Below, one piece after another: positions 20,481 through 33,338 of a stretch of DNA of 64,000 bases. The notes below the pieces were generated by a model that was not told the DNA's origin, ran no database searches, and saw only the letters and a list, made by a program, of their open reading frames with translations. This DNA comes from Microthyrium microscopicum (Eukaryota; Ascomycota; Dothideomycetes; Microthyriales; Microthyriaceae). The stretch covers positions 476,014-540,013 of the forward strand of contig MU004237.1 in NCBI GenBank assembly GCA_010405405.1. The letters run 5' to 3'. Made by a program: the position numbers and the translations under genes. Positions within the stretch are counted from its first letter, which is position 1, and each line of letters starts with the position of its first letter.

Positions 20481-22650
20481 GTTCAGCCAGTATGGAGTCT
20501 ACTACTACAAGCTTGATGTGTCCTGCGCCACGAACCTCATTGGCTTGCGACAATTGCCGCTCTAGGAAAGCGAGATGTTTGCCTAGCCGGAAAGAAGGTA
20601 CTTGCCAAAGGTGAGATCAATTGTGCATCGCAATATGGAAAACGACTGAGATTTTGTTCGAGATGTTTGGCAAATCGCGCTTCCTGTGTTTTTGGCGTCC
20701 GTAAAGGGCCAGAAAAGGCTCCCAGGAGCAGTTCCACTGTTGGAGGGTATCAAGATGCGCGGCCGCCTCGTTCAGCCAAAATAGACACAAGACAACAGCA
20801 AAGTTTTGATGATGATGATATTCTGTCGGATTTATTTCCAAAGGCAACGCCTAAGAAGACAGCTCAACCTTCCCTGGTCACGGAATTTGAGAAGCAACAT
20901 ATAAAGGTTTTGGACGACATGTTTCCTAGTTCAACGGAAGATACGGATGAGCATACTGGACATGAATCCTTCAAGGCTCAACCAAGATCTAGCACACCTA
21001 CTCCTGAGCAGCTGAAGCTCATCGATGAATCCAAGGTTAGCTTAGAGCAGGCGGAAAGGCTTTTAAAGAAATATTCACGCATGGCAAATGTGGTTCCATG
21101 CGTCTTACTACCAGGAAACTGGACCAAGCAATCAATGCTCAAGGACCATCCTTTTCTTTCTTTGGCAATATTTTCCGCAATGTCAACGAGTCAGCCATAT
21201 CTCAATCGCAGAATGGACCGTGAATTCAGACGCATCATAGCTGAGAAAGTAATGGTCGACCAAGAAAAGTCATTGGATATTCTGCAAGGACTTTTAGTGT
21301 ACTTGTGCTTTTACCCAATGCACATCAATCCAAGGAATACGCAAGTATATCATTTGATACAAATGGCAGTGTCTCTTGTTGAGGACTTTGATATCACATC
21401 TGCGGACAGCGGTTTTACGCCGAAAGAGATCATAGATATAAAGAGGGCTCATCTTGGATGTTTCTACATAGCCTGCTCGTAAGTACCACCTGACTGCTTG
21501 AATATTCCATTTCAGAAGGAGGATAGTAGTTGACATAGACCTAGCTTCATGTCCAGCAAATATCGAACTATGATCGTATATACACCCTATCTGGCCTCAC
21601 TTGCTACCGAATTGAATCAAAGCACTTACGAAAGCGATCATATCCTAGCATTTCTATTCGAAATGGCCGCCATCAACAACGATCTGCGCAACGCAAAACA
21701 AGCATTTCTCCCCGAAAACGCTCCTGAATACATGCCCGAACTTGACAACACCTTCTTATCCTACTCCGCCCAAATCAACACCGCCGTTGCTAGTCTGTCC
21801 CCTCAACTCCTTACCTACAGTATGTCCATTCTTCAAGATTTCCATCCAGCATCACATCTAACCCCTTCCAGCACCTATAGTTCTAGCCCACCTATCCGTA
21901 ACAATGCACCTATACGCCAAATGTCTATCACCACCTCTCCACGCCTCCCGTTCTCAACCCATCAGCACACCCAACCCCACCGCAGTCGCACGCTGTATCT
22001 ACGCAACCAGAGACATGCTCGAAGCAATCATCACCCTCGAGCCCACCAAATACCGCGACTTCAGCATGCCCGAATGGTGCCGCGTAATCCAAACCTTCGT
22101 CACAATCTTCATGACACTCAGCCACATACCATCCATCCCCAACCTCGACCCCGCCGCCATCAAAGAAGTACTCCAATTCGGACGCTACATCGAAATCCTG
22201 TGTTTCCGTATGCGTGAACTTTCCGTCGTCGATAAGGATTCTAGTGCGCCGCCGGATGTGTTTTGTCTGTGGGAGAGTGTGTTACGGATTGTGAGGAAGA
22301 AGTATGGTGCTTTGGCGAAGGATGTTGGGCATAGTATGAGTAACTCGCCTAGTGGCAATGGAAGTGCTGGTGGAAGTGATAGGGCGAGGTCTGGGATGAT
22401 TAGGGCGCCGGCGACGCTGTGTCCGGTGGTGAATGGGAGTTTGAGACAGAGTGATTATTGGGATGTTTGGACGAGGAGTGAGGAGCAAGGGGCGATGTAT
22501 GGCGATATGATGATGCCGGGATTGGAAGGAGTTATACCGGGGGATATGGGATTTCCTATGCCAGTTACTGAGGGGTGGGAGGGGATGTGGAGTGGTGATG
22601 GTGGAGCTGGCGCTGACGCTGGTGCTTATGGAGAGCATTCTGGATTTTAA
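20477..22650 (+). CDS. Zn(II)2Cys6 transcription factor with fungal TF middle region
   Basis: Nuclear regulator of 667 residues from four exons: 20477-20610, 20663-21478, about 21545-21819 and 21872-22650. The zinc cluster is split by the first intron: Cys24, 27, 34, 43, 46 and 53, with the basic run RSRKAR between. The middle region (AHLGCFYIACS, then MSSKYRTMIVYTPYLASL) follows the fungal-specific TF homology domain. The third intron has a GTATGT donor and a CTAAC branch and restores frame into the ARCIYATRDMLE segment. The acceptor of intron 2 could be 21538 or 21544, which differ by two residues. The C-terminal tail is Gly/Met-rich and acidic, a possible activation region. The target genes are unknown; the adjacent GH79 gene is a candidate by position only. 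Confidence 0.8.
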
Positions 22651-22707
22651 GTGATGGGGAGTTGAAAGTTGGATAGGCTGATGACCAGGTTTCAGATTAT
22701 GGGTATC

Positions 22708-24714
22708 TTATGACTTTTTGACTCCACCAAATTGTAAAGAGCTCAGAAATACTGTCCAGAATACCGATAGTAGTCCGATGCTAGAGCTGAGAAGTATCTG
22801 TCCGTTTTGTAGATCATCTGGGTGCTTCCAGGGGTAAAGCCAAAGAATTATGTAGACCATTCCAGGAAGTAGACAAATCGTGTTATATAGCCAAACCCTG
22901 GCTAGAGATATTTTCTCCCTTGCGTACAGTCCCCAGAAATGCTCTCTTCGGGAATATCCATCCTCTATCGGGGTCTTACGTTTTGGTATAAGTTGCAGTG
23001 CTTCAGTACAGTGCATACAGCTCCGTTTGCAGTTGCGAAAGAAGTGCAATAATGGCCTATGCCTGAAGCAGGCGTAAAACCTGTTGTAGAATTCGATTTC
23101 ATCGATTGGGGGTATTGCTACCATTGGATTAGGTAGTTCGTAGTTGGTATCGTTCTGGGGTGGGAAGTCATGATTTTTGCCTAAGGAATATTGCCCATCA
23201 TCGTATTTGACGAACTATAAGTATTATTTCCGAGTTAGTAAATGGCCGCTCTCACGGATGTAGACGTCTTTGAGACCTTCCTGTAATCAACGCTGTAGGT
23301 CGGTACTTACGCTGGAAAAGTCGCAATGGGAATATTGCCAGAGACTGAACAGTCTACGGAAGAGGCCCTTCAAACGCAGATATTCCACTTTGAGATCGTG
23401 GAAGAATTCGACACTTGACTTTCGAGAAACCTCGATTTGTGCCATAGGAAGTGTATCCCCTGCTCTTACTAGTAAGAAAACATAAAGTGGGTTTGGTAGA
23501 GGGATAGGTTGTAGCGGTATTACTTGTGGCGACGTCTGAGGATTGGAACGTGATCCCGACAGACTATGCTGACTGCTGCTTGAAGTGCTTGCGGGTGTTT
23601 GAGAAAATGTGTACGGACTCACTGCCGTGGAGTCGATATCTGTACCCTGTTGCGGAGCTGTAGAAGGAGATGCTTCGCGGGCATCATTTGGTGCTTCAGG
23701 GTTGCTTTTGAAGTACAAATACAATAATGCAGCAATATCTATATGTGTTTTTGCAGTTGATTTGGTTCCACATTGCTATAAAATGTTAACGCTCATGCTA
23801 GCAGGAGTAAAGAAGTCGCTGATGCTTACACATGTCCAGCTTAGCTGAGCCTCATTCCATTTGAGCTGCTGAGCGGGTTGTTGTAGCGGCCACCAGTCAA
23901 TCTCGTCGTTGATAGAGCGCTGGACAAAGCATTTTACTTGCTCAACCCAGTTGAGACTGTGATTGGTTGCAATACTAACACGAACAGGACGACATGTTAG
24001 TACTTTATGTAAGGTACGCTCAAGCCTGGAGAGCTCTGGCAAGTCTTGCGTCTTGACGAATTGCGTTCTCACTATATCATTCCACAAATGCGTATGTTCT
24101 CTTCCATAAGGCTTGAGGATATTCCGTCTCTCGGGTAACGGCTCAGCCTCGACTCTAGATTCCACTGGCTCGCCATGCCACGAATATGTAGAAGTGTTGT
24201 CGTGCATTGTTGGGTCTGAATCCCTTCTGGCCCTTATGTTGCGCCATCTTGATTCTTGTACAAGCGACAGGAATGTATGAGCAATAGCAGACGCTTGAGG
24301 TGAAAGAAATTGTAATGCTCCATCTCGGACTTGATGCTTTCCATCTTCTGATCTCCTGATTTTCATCTTCCTCGCGTCCATTGCCCGCGACAACACTGCT
24401 TCAACAATCTTCCAATTTTCTTTTTCCGAACGGTCCGCAGGCCACTTTTCTGGTGTTTCCACTTCACTTTCCGGCTGTACTATCTTTGTCGTTTCCACTT
24501 CAGCCTCTGCTTGGGCTATCCTTGAGCGTGCCACTTCGAACTTTAGTATTGGTGTGGATGCACTCCATGATCCGCCACCACCAAAGCCGCCTCCCTTCAG
24601 CGTCTCATAGTGACAGCAAGAGTCCGCCTGATGCCCACATGATGGACAGAGTGGAGTGTTTTTCACATTCCCGTTCTCATTTGTACACTTGCAACAATAC
24701 CAGATGGTTGACAT
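22708..24714 (-). CDS. Fungal zinc-ribbon protein with C-terminal membrane segments
   Basis: Three exons: 24714-23830, 23775-23311 and 23214-22708, giving 618 residues. The introns have clean GTAAGC and GTAAGT donors and ATAG acceptors, all in phase 0. The N-terminus is a short CxxC...CxxC zinc ribbon (WYCCKC, then LCPSCGH). The exon 1/2 join gives SWTCQCGT, a conserved CxCG block. Then come PLYVFLLVRAGDTLPMAQIEVSRKSS and FSLWQYSHCDF, which I know as hallmarks of a large uncharacterised Pezizomycotina family. Two membrane helices lie near the end (VWLYNTICLLPGMVYIILWL and a second about 20 residues later). The function is unknown. Intron 2 is 96 bases and could hide a small alternative exon. 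Confidence 0.75.
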
Positions 24715-25741
24715 GATCAGGAAGTTGAAAGACACTGCAAAGTAGGTGCTGAGGGCAATAGAGACCACGAACAATCATGAGTTCATCTCACAGGATGTAG
24801 GGTGGAAACTTGATTTATGGCCGGTCAAGCTCGTCAGGCTGAGTCTTGGCTTCTGCTTTGATAGGCGGAGACGCGCTGCAGATTAGACATGGCCATAGTC
24901 GATCTGACGGAATACGGTCCGTGCAGCTCAGGGAATGCAGAATCGGTGAAGGGAACATTGAAGAATCTAATTAACTAACTACTGCAATAACTACGGTATT
25001 TATACCCCGTTGAAGACGTAAAACGTGTCTTCTTGGAGCCTAGAATTCAGGCTACAATAGAGGCAAAAGTAATGTGTAGAAAGGGGTAGAAAAGGCAAAA
25101 AGATGTGATAGCCAATAGAGGCCGAATTTTGGTGTTTCCGCTTCCTGATCCTAGATCAGGACTAGCGCGGATCCAGGGTTTGGAACGAACCTTCTGTCAC
25201 GATCCATTGGCCATCTAAACTGGTAGCGTGCAGAGACACTGCACCCACAATAGGTCAACCGAATAAGCTGCTTGTCTTCATCGTTCCAGAGTAATCGAGT
25301 TAAGTCAAGCCTTTTAGGATACCGCGGGTCTCCTTAAGTTCGTCTTACAGTACTTAGGTATAGACCGTACTCACCTGAAGTCTAGGTAGATACAAGAGGA
25401 ATTGAATGGTTTTGAGAACGTACTATCTTGTAAGCAATACGATCCGCGAGATTTGTGCTGCTGAAAGGTTTAAGAGTTCGTATAAAAATCATATATCGTG
25501 AGTGGACAAACCCCGATGATGTGTGAAACCAGGAAAGGTTGATACTTAGGTACCTATGTACCTAGTGTTTGTTTGCACAGCAGAACACGTATAACGCTAT
25601 AACCGCCATTATCGTGTTGCATACTTCAACGTCTTATTGAAGTGTTTTCATTTTCAGGCATCTCCAGCTAGGAATATAGCCCAATCCAGCCAATCCAGGA
25701 GTAGAACCGTCTTTAAGCTGGTTTTTCTCTTCTTTTCCATT
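24715..25741. other. Intergenic between zinc-ribbon gene and MFS transporter
   Basis: About 1.03 kb. A near-palindrome around 25545-25565 (TTAGGTACC...GTACCTAG) and the half-site CCTGATCCTAGATCAGG near 25145 are visible; I assign no function to either. No gene was seen. Confidence 0.4.
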
Positions 25742-27569
25742 CTATTCATTTCCATCATCGAGAGCTTCCTCGTTTTCTTCCCATCTACTGCTGCCGTTGG
25801 GTGGAAATCGAGACAACAACAATACTCCAAAACCAAGTAGTGCCACAGCCTAACACATTAAGATTAGTATTCTAACGCCGAGACCACAGGAAACTTTCTT
25901 ACGGCATTACAAGCAAACACAAGCTCCGGCCTCCCCAGTTTAGCCAATCCAGCAAAAACGATACCGAATAATGTAGCTATCTCAGAGTTAGCTCCATATC
26001 ACTCAGCAATTGCTCATCTTACTCGTCGACAACCGTGCTATCATTTCGACCAACGTAATAGCACTCAGTGCATCCGTCCTCGAACCAGCCGGACACATCT
26101 GCAAAATCGTCCCCTTAGCCGACGCTCCCGTCCCACTAGCAAACGGCAACAACGCCGCCACGACGAAGACCTGCCATCCCTGCGTCACAAACGTCGCAAG
26201 TCCCGTCAGAATACCATCAGCCAGTAAGCTATACTTGGTATACAGCAGATCAAAATCAAACTGCTCGTCCTTATTTGCTAATTTTGTCGGCTCATCGGGT
26301 TCCTCGGCTTGATTGGCCGCAAATTCTCGTGGCTCGGTGGGAAGTTCTGGAACATCTGAATCGATGAGTGGTGTGGTGCTGCCGGATAAGTCTCGAGCAG
26401 CTTGTGTTTCGCGGCGCCGAGCGAGCCATTCGCGGCCATAGGATATGCAGCGGGGGAAGACGAGGGTTAGGAACACACCGCGCACGCAGGAGTAGAGAGA
26501 GATGAGATAACTGTTTTCTCTAGTCTTGAAGTGGAGCACATCGGTGGAGAACATTTGTAGGAGAACTGGGATGTATCCGGTTGCAAGAACGCCAGCGAAC
26601 ACGCCGATGCCGAGAATGAGAGCGCCATATTCTGTCTGGATACGACCATCTCTGAGGATCCATTTTTGGGGCGCGAGCAGTTTGAGAGGGCCAAAGAAAC
26701 GGGAGATTCCGGCACTGGGTTGAGATTTGCGCGCAGAAGCTTCTTCGGAAGCTGGGATTGTGGGGAGGAAGATGATGGCATACAGCGTGCTGAGAAGAAA
26801 CAGAGATAGAGTGACGCGGAATGGCCATATGATGCCAAATCGATCAGCTATAAGTCCGCCAGCGAGGTATCCAATGGACGTTCCAAACATGGCACAGCCC
26901 ATGAGTTTCCCGAGAGCTCCGGTGCGTTCTTTGGACTCTACGACTTCAGTGACGAAGGAATTAAGAGTGAGCATGTAGCCAGATGGCCCGCCGATGATGG
27001 TGATGATCTGGGAAGATTGAACAATGAGAATGCCGGTGCTGCTACCGACCATAACACCGATATTTTGAACGGCCAGCCGAACTGCAGGCCAGAAGACTTG
27101 GATTGCTAATGCATTTTTGACGCCGAGTTTCTTGATGGTCCATGCGGTCACGAAGAGGTTGACGACGCCAAAAAGAGTAGTAGACGCTGAGAGTAATGCG
27201 ACGGCAAGTGATGTGCTGGCTTCAATATCATCTACGGAGCAGCGATCATGCTGTGGATCCAGTGGAGGTTCCTCGTGAGTTTCATAATATGCTTCACATG
27301 TCATCAATCGGAAAACGTATATGAGCCTTTAAAAGAGTCAGTGATAACAATTGAAGACGAGAACTTAGAAGGAATGGAAGTTAAGATCAATTTGGTAGTT
27401 GTACATACGGGACTTGAGTAACACTAAAAGAAAGAGAAACAAGGAAACCACAAAATAAGGCGAGTTTCAATGCTAATGCAGATTTCTTATGCTTTTGAGA
27501 TACAGTCGACTCCGTCCGTAGAAGGGGAGTTGTCTCGTCAGCTCCATTGGAGTCTTGAACGTCAGCCAT
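25742..27569 (-). CDS. MFS transporter, SLC46-like
   Basis: Four exons: 27569-27409, 27326-26023, 25976-25903 and 25849-25742, giving 548 residues. Splice joins restore TQVPLIYVFRLMTCEAYY at the first intron, LSTTLFGIVFAGLAKLG at the second and FACNAAVALLGFGVLLLSRFPP at the third. The N-terminal cytosolic tail carries ETTPLLR, a common sorting-type motif in fungal transporters. About 12 hydrophobic segments are present with a charged central loop near residues 280-350. GGLIADRFG and the IIGGPSGYML segment are MFS-like. The Cys-containing first external loop and overall pattern recall the SLC46 (folate transporter-like) branch. The substrate is unknown. It is divergent from the rtt107-type gene across 487 bases. 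Confidence 0.8.
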
Positions 27570-28056
27570 TTGAAGATGTAAGAGACATAAGACCCACAGC
27601 TTGACAAGAGATATTTATCTAAGAATAGAGTTACATTGGACTAGAATGATTCATAGCCGACCTCGGGAATGCACCTCAATATGACTGGATCTGGACTGGT
27701 TGAAGATAAGAGTCAAGTTTGATAGGTCAATCGAGTCGGTGAGGATAATGGCAAATCGGAAAGTTGACGAGGGTGCTTCGGGCCGGCTGTGGCTGAGCCA
27801 GCAGTCACTAGCCACAAAGGTATGGCGTCTGAAGCTTTGACTTTTATGCATCGTAACTTCCTCCTCTAAATTTGGACGCGTCGATTTGATCGCAGTTGCC
27901 CTTTACGCGTCGAGCTCCCCAATCCCAACTTCTCCCACCTCTTACTTGGGGCACTCCTCCTTTTCACTGAGTGTTCTGGTTGCCAAGTACATTATATTCA
28001 ACTGCTTCGTCTTCAGCAGCTGAAACAAACACTACAAAGGCCACATGGATTGTATC
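27570..28056. promoter_or_regulatory. Divergent promoter region, MFS transporter and rtt107-type gene
   Basis: 487 bases between two oppositely oriented start codons, so both promoters must lie here. I see no clear TATA box or known operator. Confidence 0.4.
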
Positions 28057-30745
28057 ATGGCCGACACATATGATTCCACGCCGCCACTTTTTGCGGATGT
28101 GAGATTCGTCGTCATATCACCACCGCAAATGCCAGACGACGACCCAGGATTCACAAGTGTCAGTATACATCCCCGGCTGTCCTCCAATTGCTTGCTGACC
28201 ACATTTCGTACTAGGCTATTACTGCGCTGACAGACGAGGGTGCAACGCGCATCGCTTTGGACCCTACAAATCCGCGAATCACCAATTTCAAAGAAATTAC
28301 CCACATCATTACCAAAAGCGTTGATTTTCAGGACTACGATGTTGCGCTCGACCATTTCATCCACGTTGTCAAACCCTCGTGGATCCACGATTCCTCTCGA
28401 AAACATAGACTTGCCAATCCTCGCGGATATACACCAGATCCAGCATTGTTCTTCCACGATGTGGTCCTCGCGTTCGGCGATCTACCCCCCGGCGACATTG
28501 AAGCAATTCAAGGGATGATTTTGGCAAAAGGTGGAAGTTTCGTGGAACATCTTAGCAAGATGGCCACACACCTGGTAGCCTTAGACGAAAACGATCGATA
28601 CGTACAGAGTGCCGAGAAAAAGGACTGGCAAGGCAAACGAGTGCTACCACATTGGTTTGACGCCTGTCTGAGACTGAATCGTCGAATCTCCGAAGAACCA
28701 TACGATGTGATAAACGCGGAAATATTTCGAATGAACAAGGGCAAACCGAAGCCCAGAAACAATGCCGAAATTGAGACTGCATTGATGCTGACACCGTCAC
28801 TGTCGCCGCCACCCACCCAGGGTGTTAAAGCGACGGTATTTAACAATCAAAAAGTGATGCTGGCAAAGGATCTAGGTTTGAATGACCAGACTCGAGATGC
28901 AATCGAACAATTGATCCTCAACGGTGGTGGCAATTTGGCGACGACAGTCAGCGAGTCCGACATGTTCATTTGTCAATACCGCGAAGGCCCTGACTATGTT
29001 GAGGCAGGTCTCTCACCGAACACAACAGTTGGCAATCTCAGCTGGCTGTACAATCTCATCGGGCGAAACAAGTGGACAAATCCTACTTTGAAACTGCTCC
29101 ATTATCCGGTGCCAAAACATGGAATTCCAGACTTTGGCCCTGGAACAACCATCAGCATCTCCAATTACACAGGTCACGCTCGGACTTATCTTGAGCATTT
29201 AGTCAAAGCCAGTGGTGCGACCTTTACCAAAACCATGGTAGAAAAGACCACATACCTCGTAACGGCTCACGATCGGAGCGAAAAGGTGGATGCAGCAAAG
29301 GAGTGGAATATACACATAGTTAATCATCTCTGGCTCGAGGATTCATATGCTCAGAATAAAGTTCAAAGCGTTTCGAATGCTCGGTACACCCACTTTCCCA
29401 GCAGAACAAACCTGGGCGAAATAGTGGGGCAAACACCAATTTCCAAAGATGCTTTGGAAAAGTATTTCTTGAAGCGCCCACAAGCTATTCGGGAAGTCTC
29501 GATGGAGGATTATGATGACGCTACTGACTTTGTTGCCCCTTCAACGCTGAAGCCTGGCCGTCGAGTTACCTCACACAACCCCTCCTCGTCTAACACACCT
29601 GGACCACAAACTGCAAAGCGAGTTCGAAGTGAAAATTTCATGACTCCGCAGCGACGTCTGACTGAACAAGAAATAATGGCTCTCGACTCCTCATTCACGG
29701 GATCTTCGCGTGCTTCCAAAACCAAAGCTATGTCAAAATTACACGATGCGGCTGCAGATATTGCCTTATACGAGAAAGAACGAAAGCGAGTTGGCGGCGT
29801 CACCCATGGACGTGATCGAGCTCGGTCCAATAGTGTTGAGTCCGACGCTCGACCGGGCAAGAACCCCAAGAAATCTCCGAAGCGCAAGGCTAAAGAAGAA
29901 GAGGAGGAGTCCGAGGAGACCGAAGAGGAAGCCAAAACTTCCACTGCTCAGCCTCGGAAGAAGAAGGTTAAGACAGAGAAGACGACCGGCAAGCTCAAGG
30001 TCATTGTCAGCATATACCCTCGCTGGCACCAAAATCCAAGCCTTGAACAGGCGGACAAGGTATGTCAATTCTTTATCACCAGGGTACTGTAAAACTAATT
30101 CTCATCTAGAACAAGTTAAGGAACTTAGGTGTCCATATTATCGAAGACCTACCAGCTACAGGCAGTTTCCTTCTCTGCGCACCAAAGATCGCTCGAACGC
30201 GAAAGTTTATCTGCGCCCTTTCTCGAGGACCAGAGATTGTCGAAACAACCTTTCTCGACCACTGCTTGGAACACAAAGAGATCCCGGATATTGAAGACCA
30301 CCCATTAGTCGATGAAGAAGGCGAGGAGAATATAGGATTTCGCCTAGCCGAATCAGTCGAACGCGCACACGAAAACAAGGGCAAATTACTCAAAGCATTC
30401 CAGATATTCATGACTGAAAATATCGCTGGCAAGTTTGCTAACTACAAAGACATCATTGAAGCCAATGGCGGTCGGTGCCATATGTTCAATGCCAAGACGA
30501 AGATGACGGTGCCTAAAAACAAGCTGCAGGGCGAGGTACCTAACGCTAATCAAGCTACCCCGGATGACGAGCTGTTCTTGGTCAGTGGGATGAGTGCACA
30601 GGAGAAGAACCTGTGGCCCAAGTTTGAGGAGATGGCGCGGAAGGCAGAGATGGTGCCGAAGATTGTCAAGACGGACTGGTTGCTGAATGTTGCCATGGCG
30701 CAGAAGATCCACTGGGATCCAAGCTGGGAGCATGTGTCGCCGTAG
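28057..30745 (+). CDS. Multi-BRCT DNA-damage scaffold, Rtt107/Brc1 type
   Basis: Three exons: 28057-28158, 28215-30059 and 30110-30745, giving 860 residues; an ATG at 28045 would add four. The first intron has a GTCAGT donor, the second GTATGT. Tandem BRCT modules fill the N-terminal half (recognisable by HIITKSVDF, KPSWIHDS, VLPHWFDACL, VNHLWLEDSY). A Lys/Glu-rich linker with nuclear-localisation-like KSPKRKAK and RKKKVKTEK sits near 583-628. A C-terminal BRCT pair follows (VETTFLDHCL, then KTDWLLNVAM). In yeasts such proteins bind phosphorylated H2A and organise Smc5/6 and Slx4 at stalled forks. The domain count of about six BRCTs and the layout fit; orthology is inferred, not aligned. Confidence 0.85.
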
Positions 30746-30965
30746 CTGACCATTTCATGTGTTCATGCTTTGGCGGTATAATTTACTGTCTATCAAAGTG
30801 GTGTTGACTTTGCTCGCAAGTCGAGCAGCATCCAATAGTATAGGGACACCGCATCATAGTCTGCGACGCTAATATAATACTAGAGGCCGTTCACCGTCTC
30901 TATGCACGGATATCGATACAATCGCTGTAACCTTCCAAATGACCGAGCGATTTAACCCGCACCCC

Positions 30966-31833
30966 TCAAAAGAATTTGACTCCCAACGAGTCCTCCTGCC
31001 CGAATATTTGTGCTTTTCCGCGCTTGACCAAAACTTGCAGCGATTTCTGCAACAAGTCCATATCCATCCCATGAAACTCTACACGTCGTTAGCGCCCATC
31101 AGATCTCATATATCCCACGCGCTTCGATGGAATCGACATCGTCAAAAGGATTTGACATACCTTGACTCGCCGTTGCCTCCCCCTCCACCAATTCCCACAG
31201 TGTCAACTGGAAATGATTAGTAGATAATCACAAAAGAATATTACTATAACGCGCTGGGACAAAACCACACTGTGAAAGAGACAAAAAGGGTCCCCAGGCG
31301 CGATAACCAATCGGACTTGATAGTAGACAGCGAATCTCTGGGCCCCATGACACGCGATGCGATCGAAGAACATTTGCGAAGAAACTCACCACACTGCCCT
31401 TCTGCCCCGTGCCATCTACCCATCCCTCCAAAACACTTGCCCACTCCTCCGGCCGTCTCCAGTAAACCCACACCTTCTCCGCGCCAGTCTTGGCTTTGCC
31501 AGTTCCCCCGATCCATTCTGCTCTGTTTCCACCTGGCTCACTTGCCATCCAGTTCAACACCTCTCTTGCGTCATTTAGAGAGAGTCGCCGATTTAGGGCA
31601 GCGTTGTGGAAGAGTGGTGAGTTTAGAGCATCTATTAGGGAAAGCACGAAGATCCGGTTATGCCGACAGTAGGCCTGGATTAGGAGAGACCATTTTTGGT
31701 GTTGAGCGGCGCGAGTTACTAGATTGGGTTGGGCAGTGAAGAAGGGCGGGAAGGAGTAGTAGCCTGGGAACTGGAATGGTGTTGCTGTAGACGGTGGTTC
31801 TAGTGCGCCTGTCTGTGGGGCTGCTTGGGCCAT
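30966..31833 (-). CDS. vps25: ESCRT-II subunit VPS25
   Basis: Three exons: 31833-31390, 31206-31161 and 31078-30966, giving 200 residues, the usual length. The winged-helix pair starts with FQFPGYYSFPPFFTAQPN, the family opening that binds VPS36/VPS22 via its PPFF motif. WSLLIQAYCRHNRIF and RRLSLNDAREVLNWM follow. The tiny second exon restores VLTLWELVEG and the third gives GMDMDLLQKSLQVLVKRGKAQIF. It acts in endosomal sorting into multivesicular bodies. It converges with the BRCT gene (220 bases between stops) and diverges from the WD40 gene. The first intron is 183 bases, long for this region. Confidence 0.9.
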
Positions 31834-32305
31834 TGGGAAGGCTTGATATTGAAATTTGGCGCCGTCGATCCTTGAATATATAGTGATTGTGGTAATGCCC
31901 GTGGAGTTGTGGTGGTTGATGCCTGGATCTTGGATCGAACCCTGGAATTGCGCCGGAGGTGATATGCTTCCTCGCTCTTTTTTATTTTTCCCAGATGTCT
32001 TGATGGGAATTACAGACGACGATGGGAATGTTTGTATAATTTATCGCAAGTTGGTTGAAGGATCGGATGTACCTTTGTGATGGAGATGGTTGGACGGTTG
32101 GAGTTTAATATGCAAGGAGACGGCAAGATCCGTAAGTGGCGCTTGTCGCGTGTATATCCCTGCTTCCTCTAACTTCACTCCAACCTTTTGGTCGTGTTTC
32201 TGATGATCAAGTCCTAAATCAGGAGTATTCATCTATAGACAGTACCGTAACCACTCTGCGGGATCGAAATTTGCTTCAGAAAGTCTCATTCGAGCCTATC
32301 CCGCC
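31834..32305. promoter_or_regulatory. Divergent promoter region, vps25 and tex1-type gene
   Basis: 472 bases shared by two outward-facing genes. No gene or clear motif was seen. Confidence 0.4.
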
Positions 32306-33338
32306 ATGGTTGGCGCCCCTGATCGCCGCGCACCATGCCCGGTCGACAGATTCAAGAAAGACTTCGCCAGATTACGCACGACTAATTATTCCGATATAAT
32401 TCCTGGCGCACGCGCTCCAGCATCGACATTACGAGCGCTTGCATGGGCACCATTGGGGAACCTGGTGGCCACCGGGGCAGCTAATAACAAGCTGCGCGTC
32501 TGGAACCCCGAGCGCGCACAAGTCAAATATTCGACAGATCTCCGTGGTCACGACAAGTCAGTTGAGCGCGTAGTGTTCAATCCGCTCAGGGAGGCAGAGC
32601 TAGCAAGCTGTAGTTTAGATGGCACAGTACGCATTTGGGATGTTCGGAGTAAAGCGAACGTCGCCAAATTCGAGATGGGCAAAGAATTCTTTTCACTTTG
32701 CTGGACCCCTAATGGCGAGGAGTTGGTCGCCGGGACGAAGGTAAGTCGAAAAATTGTTTGCGCCTGGGATTCACTTTGACAAGTTATAGGATGATACATT
32801 ATATCGCATATCAAGAGCAACAAATTCAGTGATATCAACACACGTTCAACCAATCCAAACCAACCACGTAGCATTCTCATGGGACGGCCAACAAATATTT
32901 CTTACCGGCGGTGATGGTACCGTAAAGATACTAAATTACCCCAGCATGGAGCAAACATACACGTTTCGTGCGCATACATCTTCGTGTTTCTGGCTTGATA
33001 TGTCTCCAACAGGCCGGATATTGGCTGTGGGCGGTACTGACGCGCTCGTTACTCTCTGGAACACCAAGCTGTGGACGTGTCCGCGAACACTGGACAGGCT
33101 GACTGGTCCAATTCGCACGGTCAGCTTTTCGTGGTGTGGAGGGTACATTACTGCAGGTGGAGAAGAGGATAGGGGCCTCGAGCTGTACCACGTTGACTCG
33201 GGAGAGATGTTGCATCGGATTGAATGTGGGGCTGCTCCACTTGTGCAGTGGAGTCCGAAGGATTATTCGCTGGCGTATGCGACGCATGAGATGAATGGTG
33301 GGTTGAAGATCATTAACGGATCTAAACTTGGGCTTTGA
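32306..33338 (+). CDS. tex1: WD40 protein of the THO complex (Tex1/THOC3 type)
   Basis: Two exons: 32306-32740 and 32790-33338, joined in phase 0 over a 49-base intron (GTAAGT donor, TATAG acceptor), giving 327 residues. WD repeats are seen as LRVWNPE, VRIWDVR, VKILNYP and VTLWNTK, with the GHDKSVERVVFNP and SCSLDGT elements characteristic of THOC3. The N-terminal FARLRTTNYSDIIPGAR matches fungal members. THO couples transcription with mRNA export in the nucleus. The start codon has a good context (CCGCCATGG). Confidence 0.85.

Noticed and set aside
31925-31945. GGGTTCGATCC-like T-loop on the minus strand
   Set aside because: Flanking bases do not form a T stem and no acceptor or anticodon arm is found, so not a tRNA.
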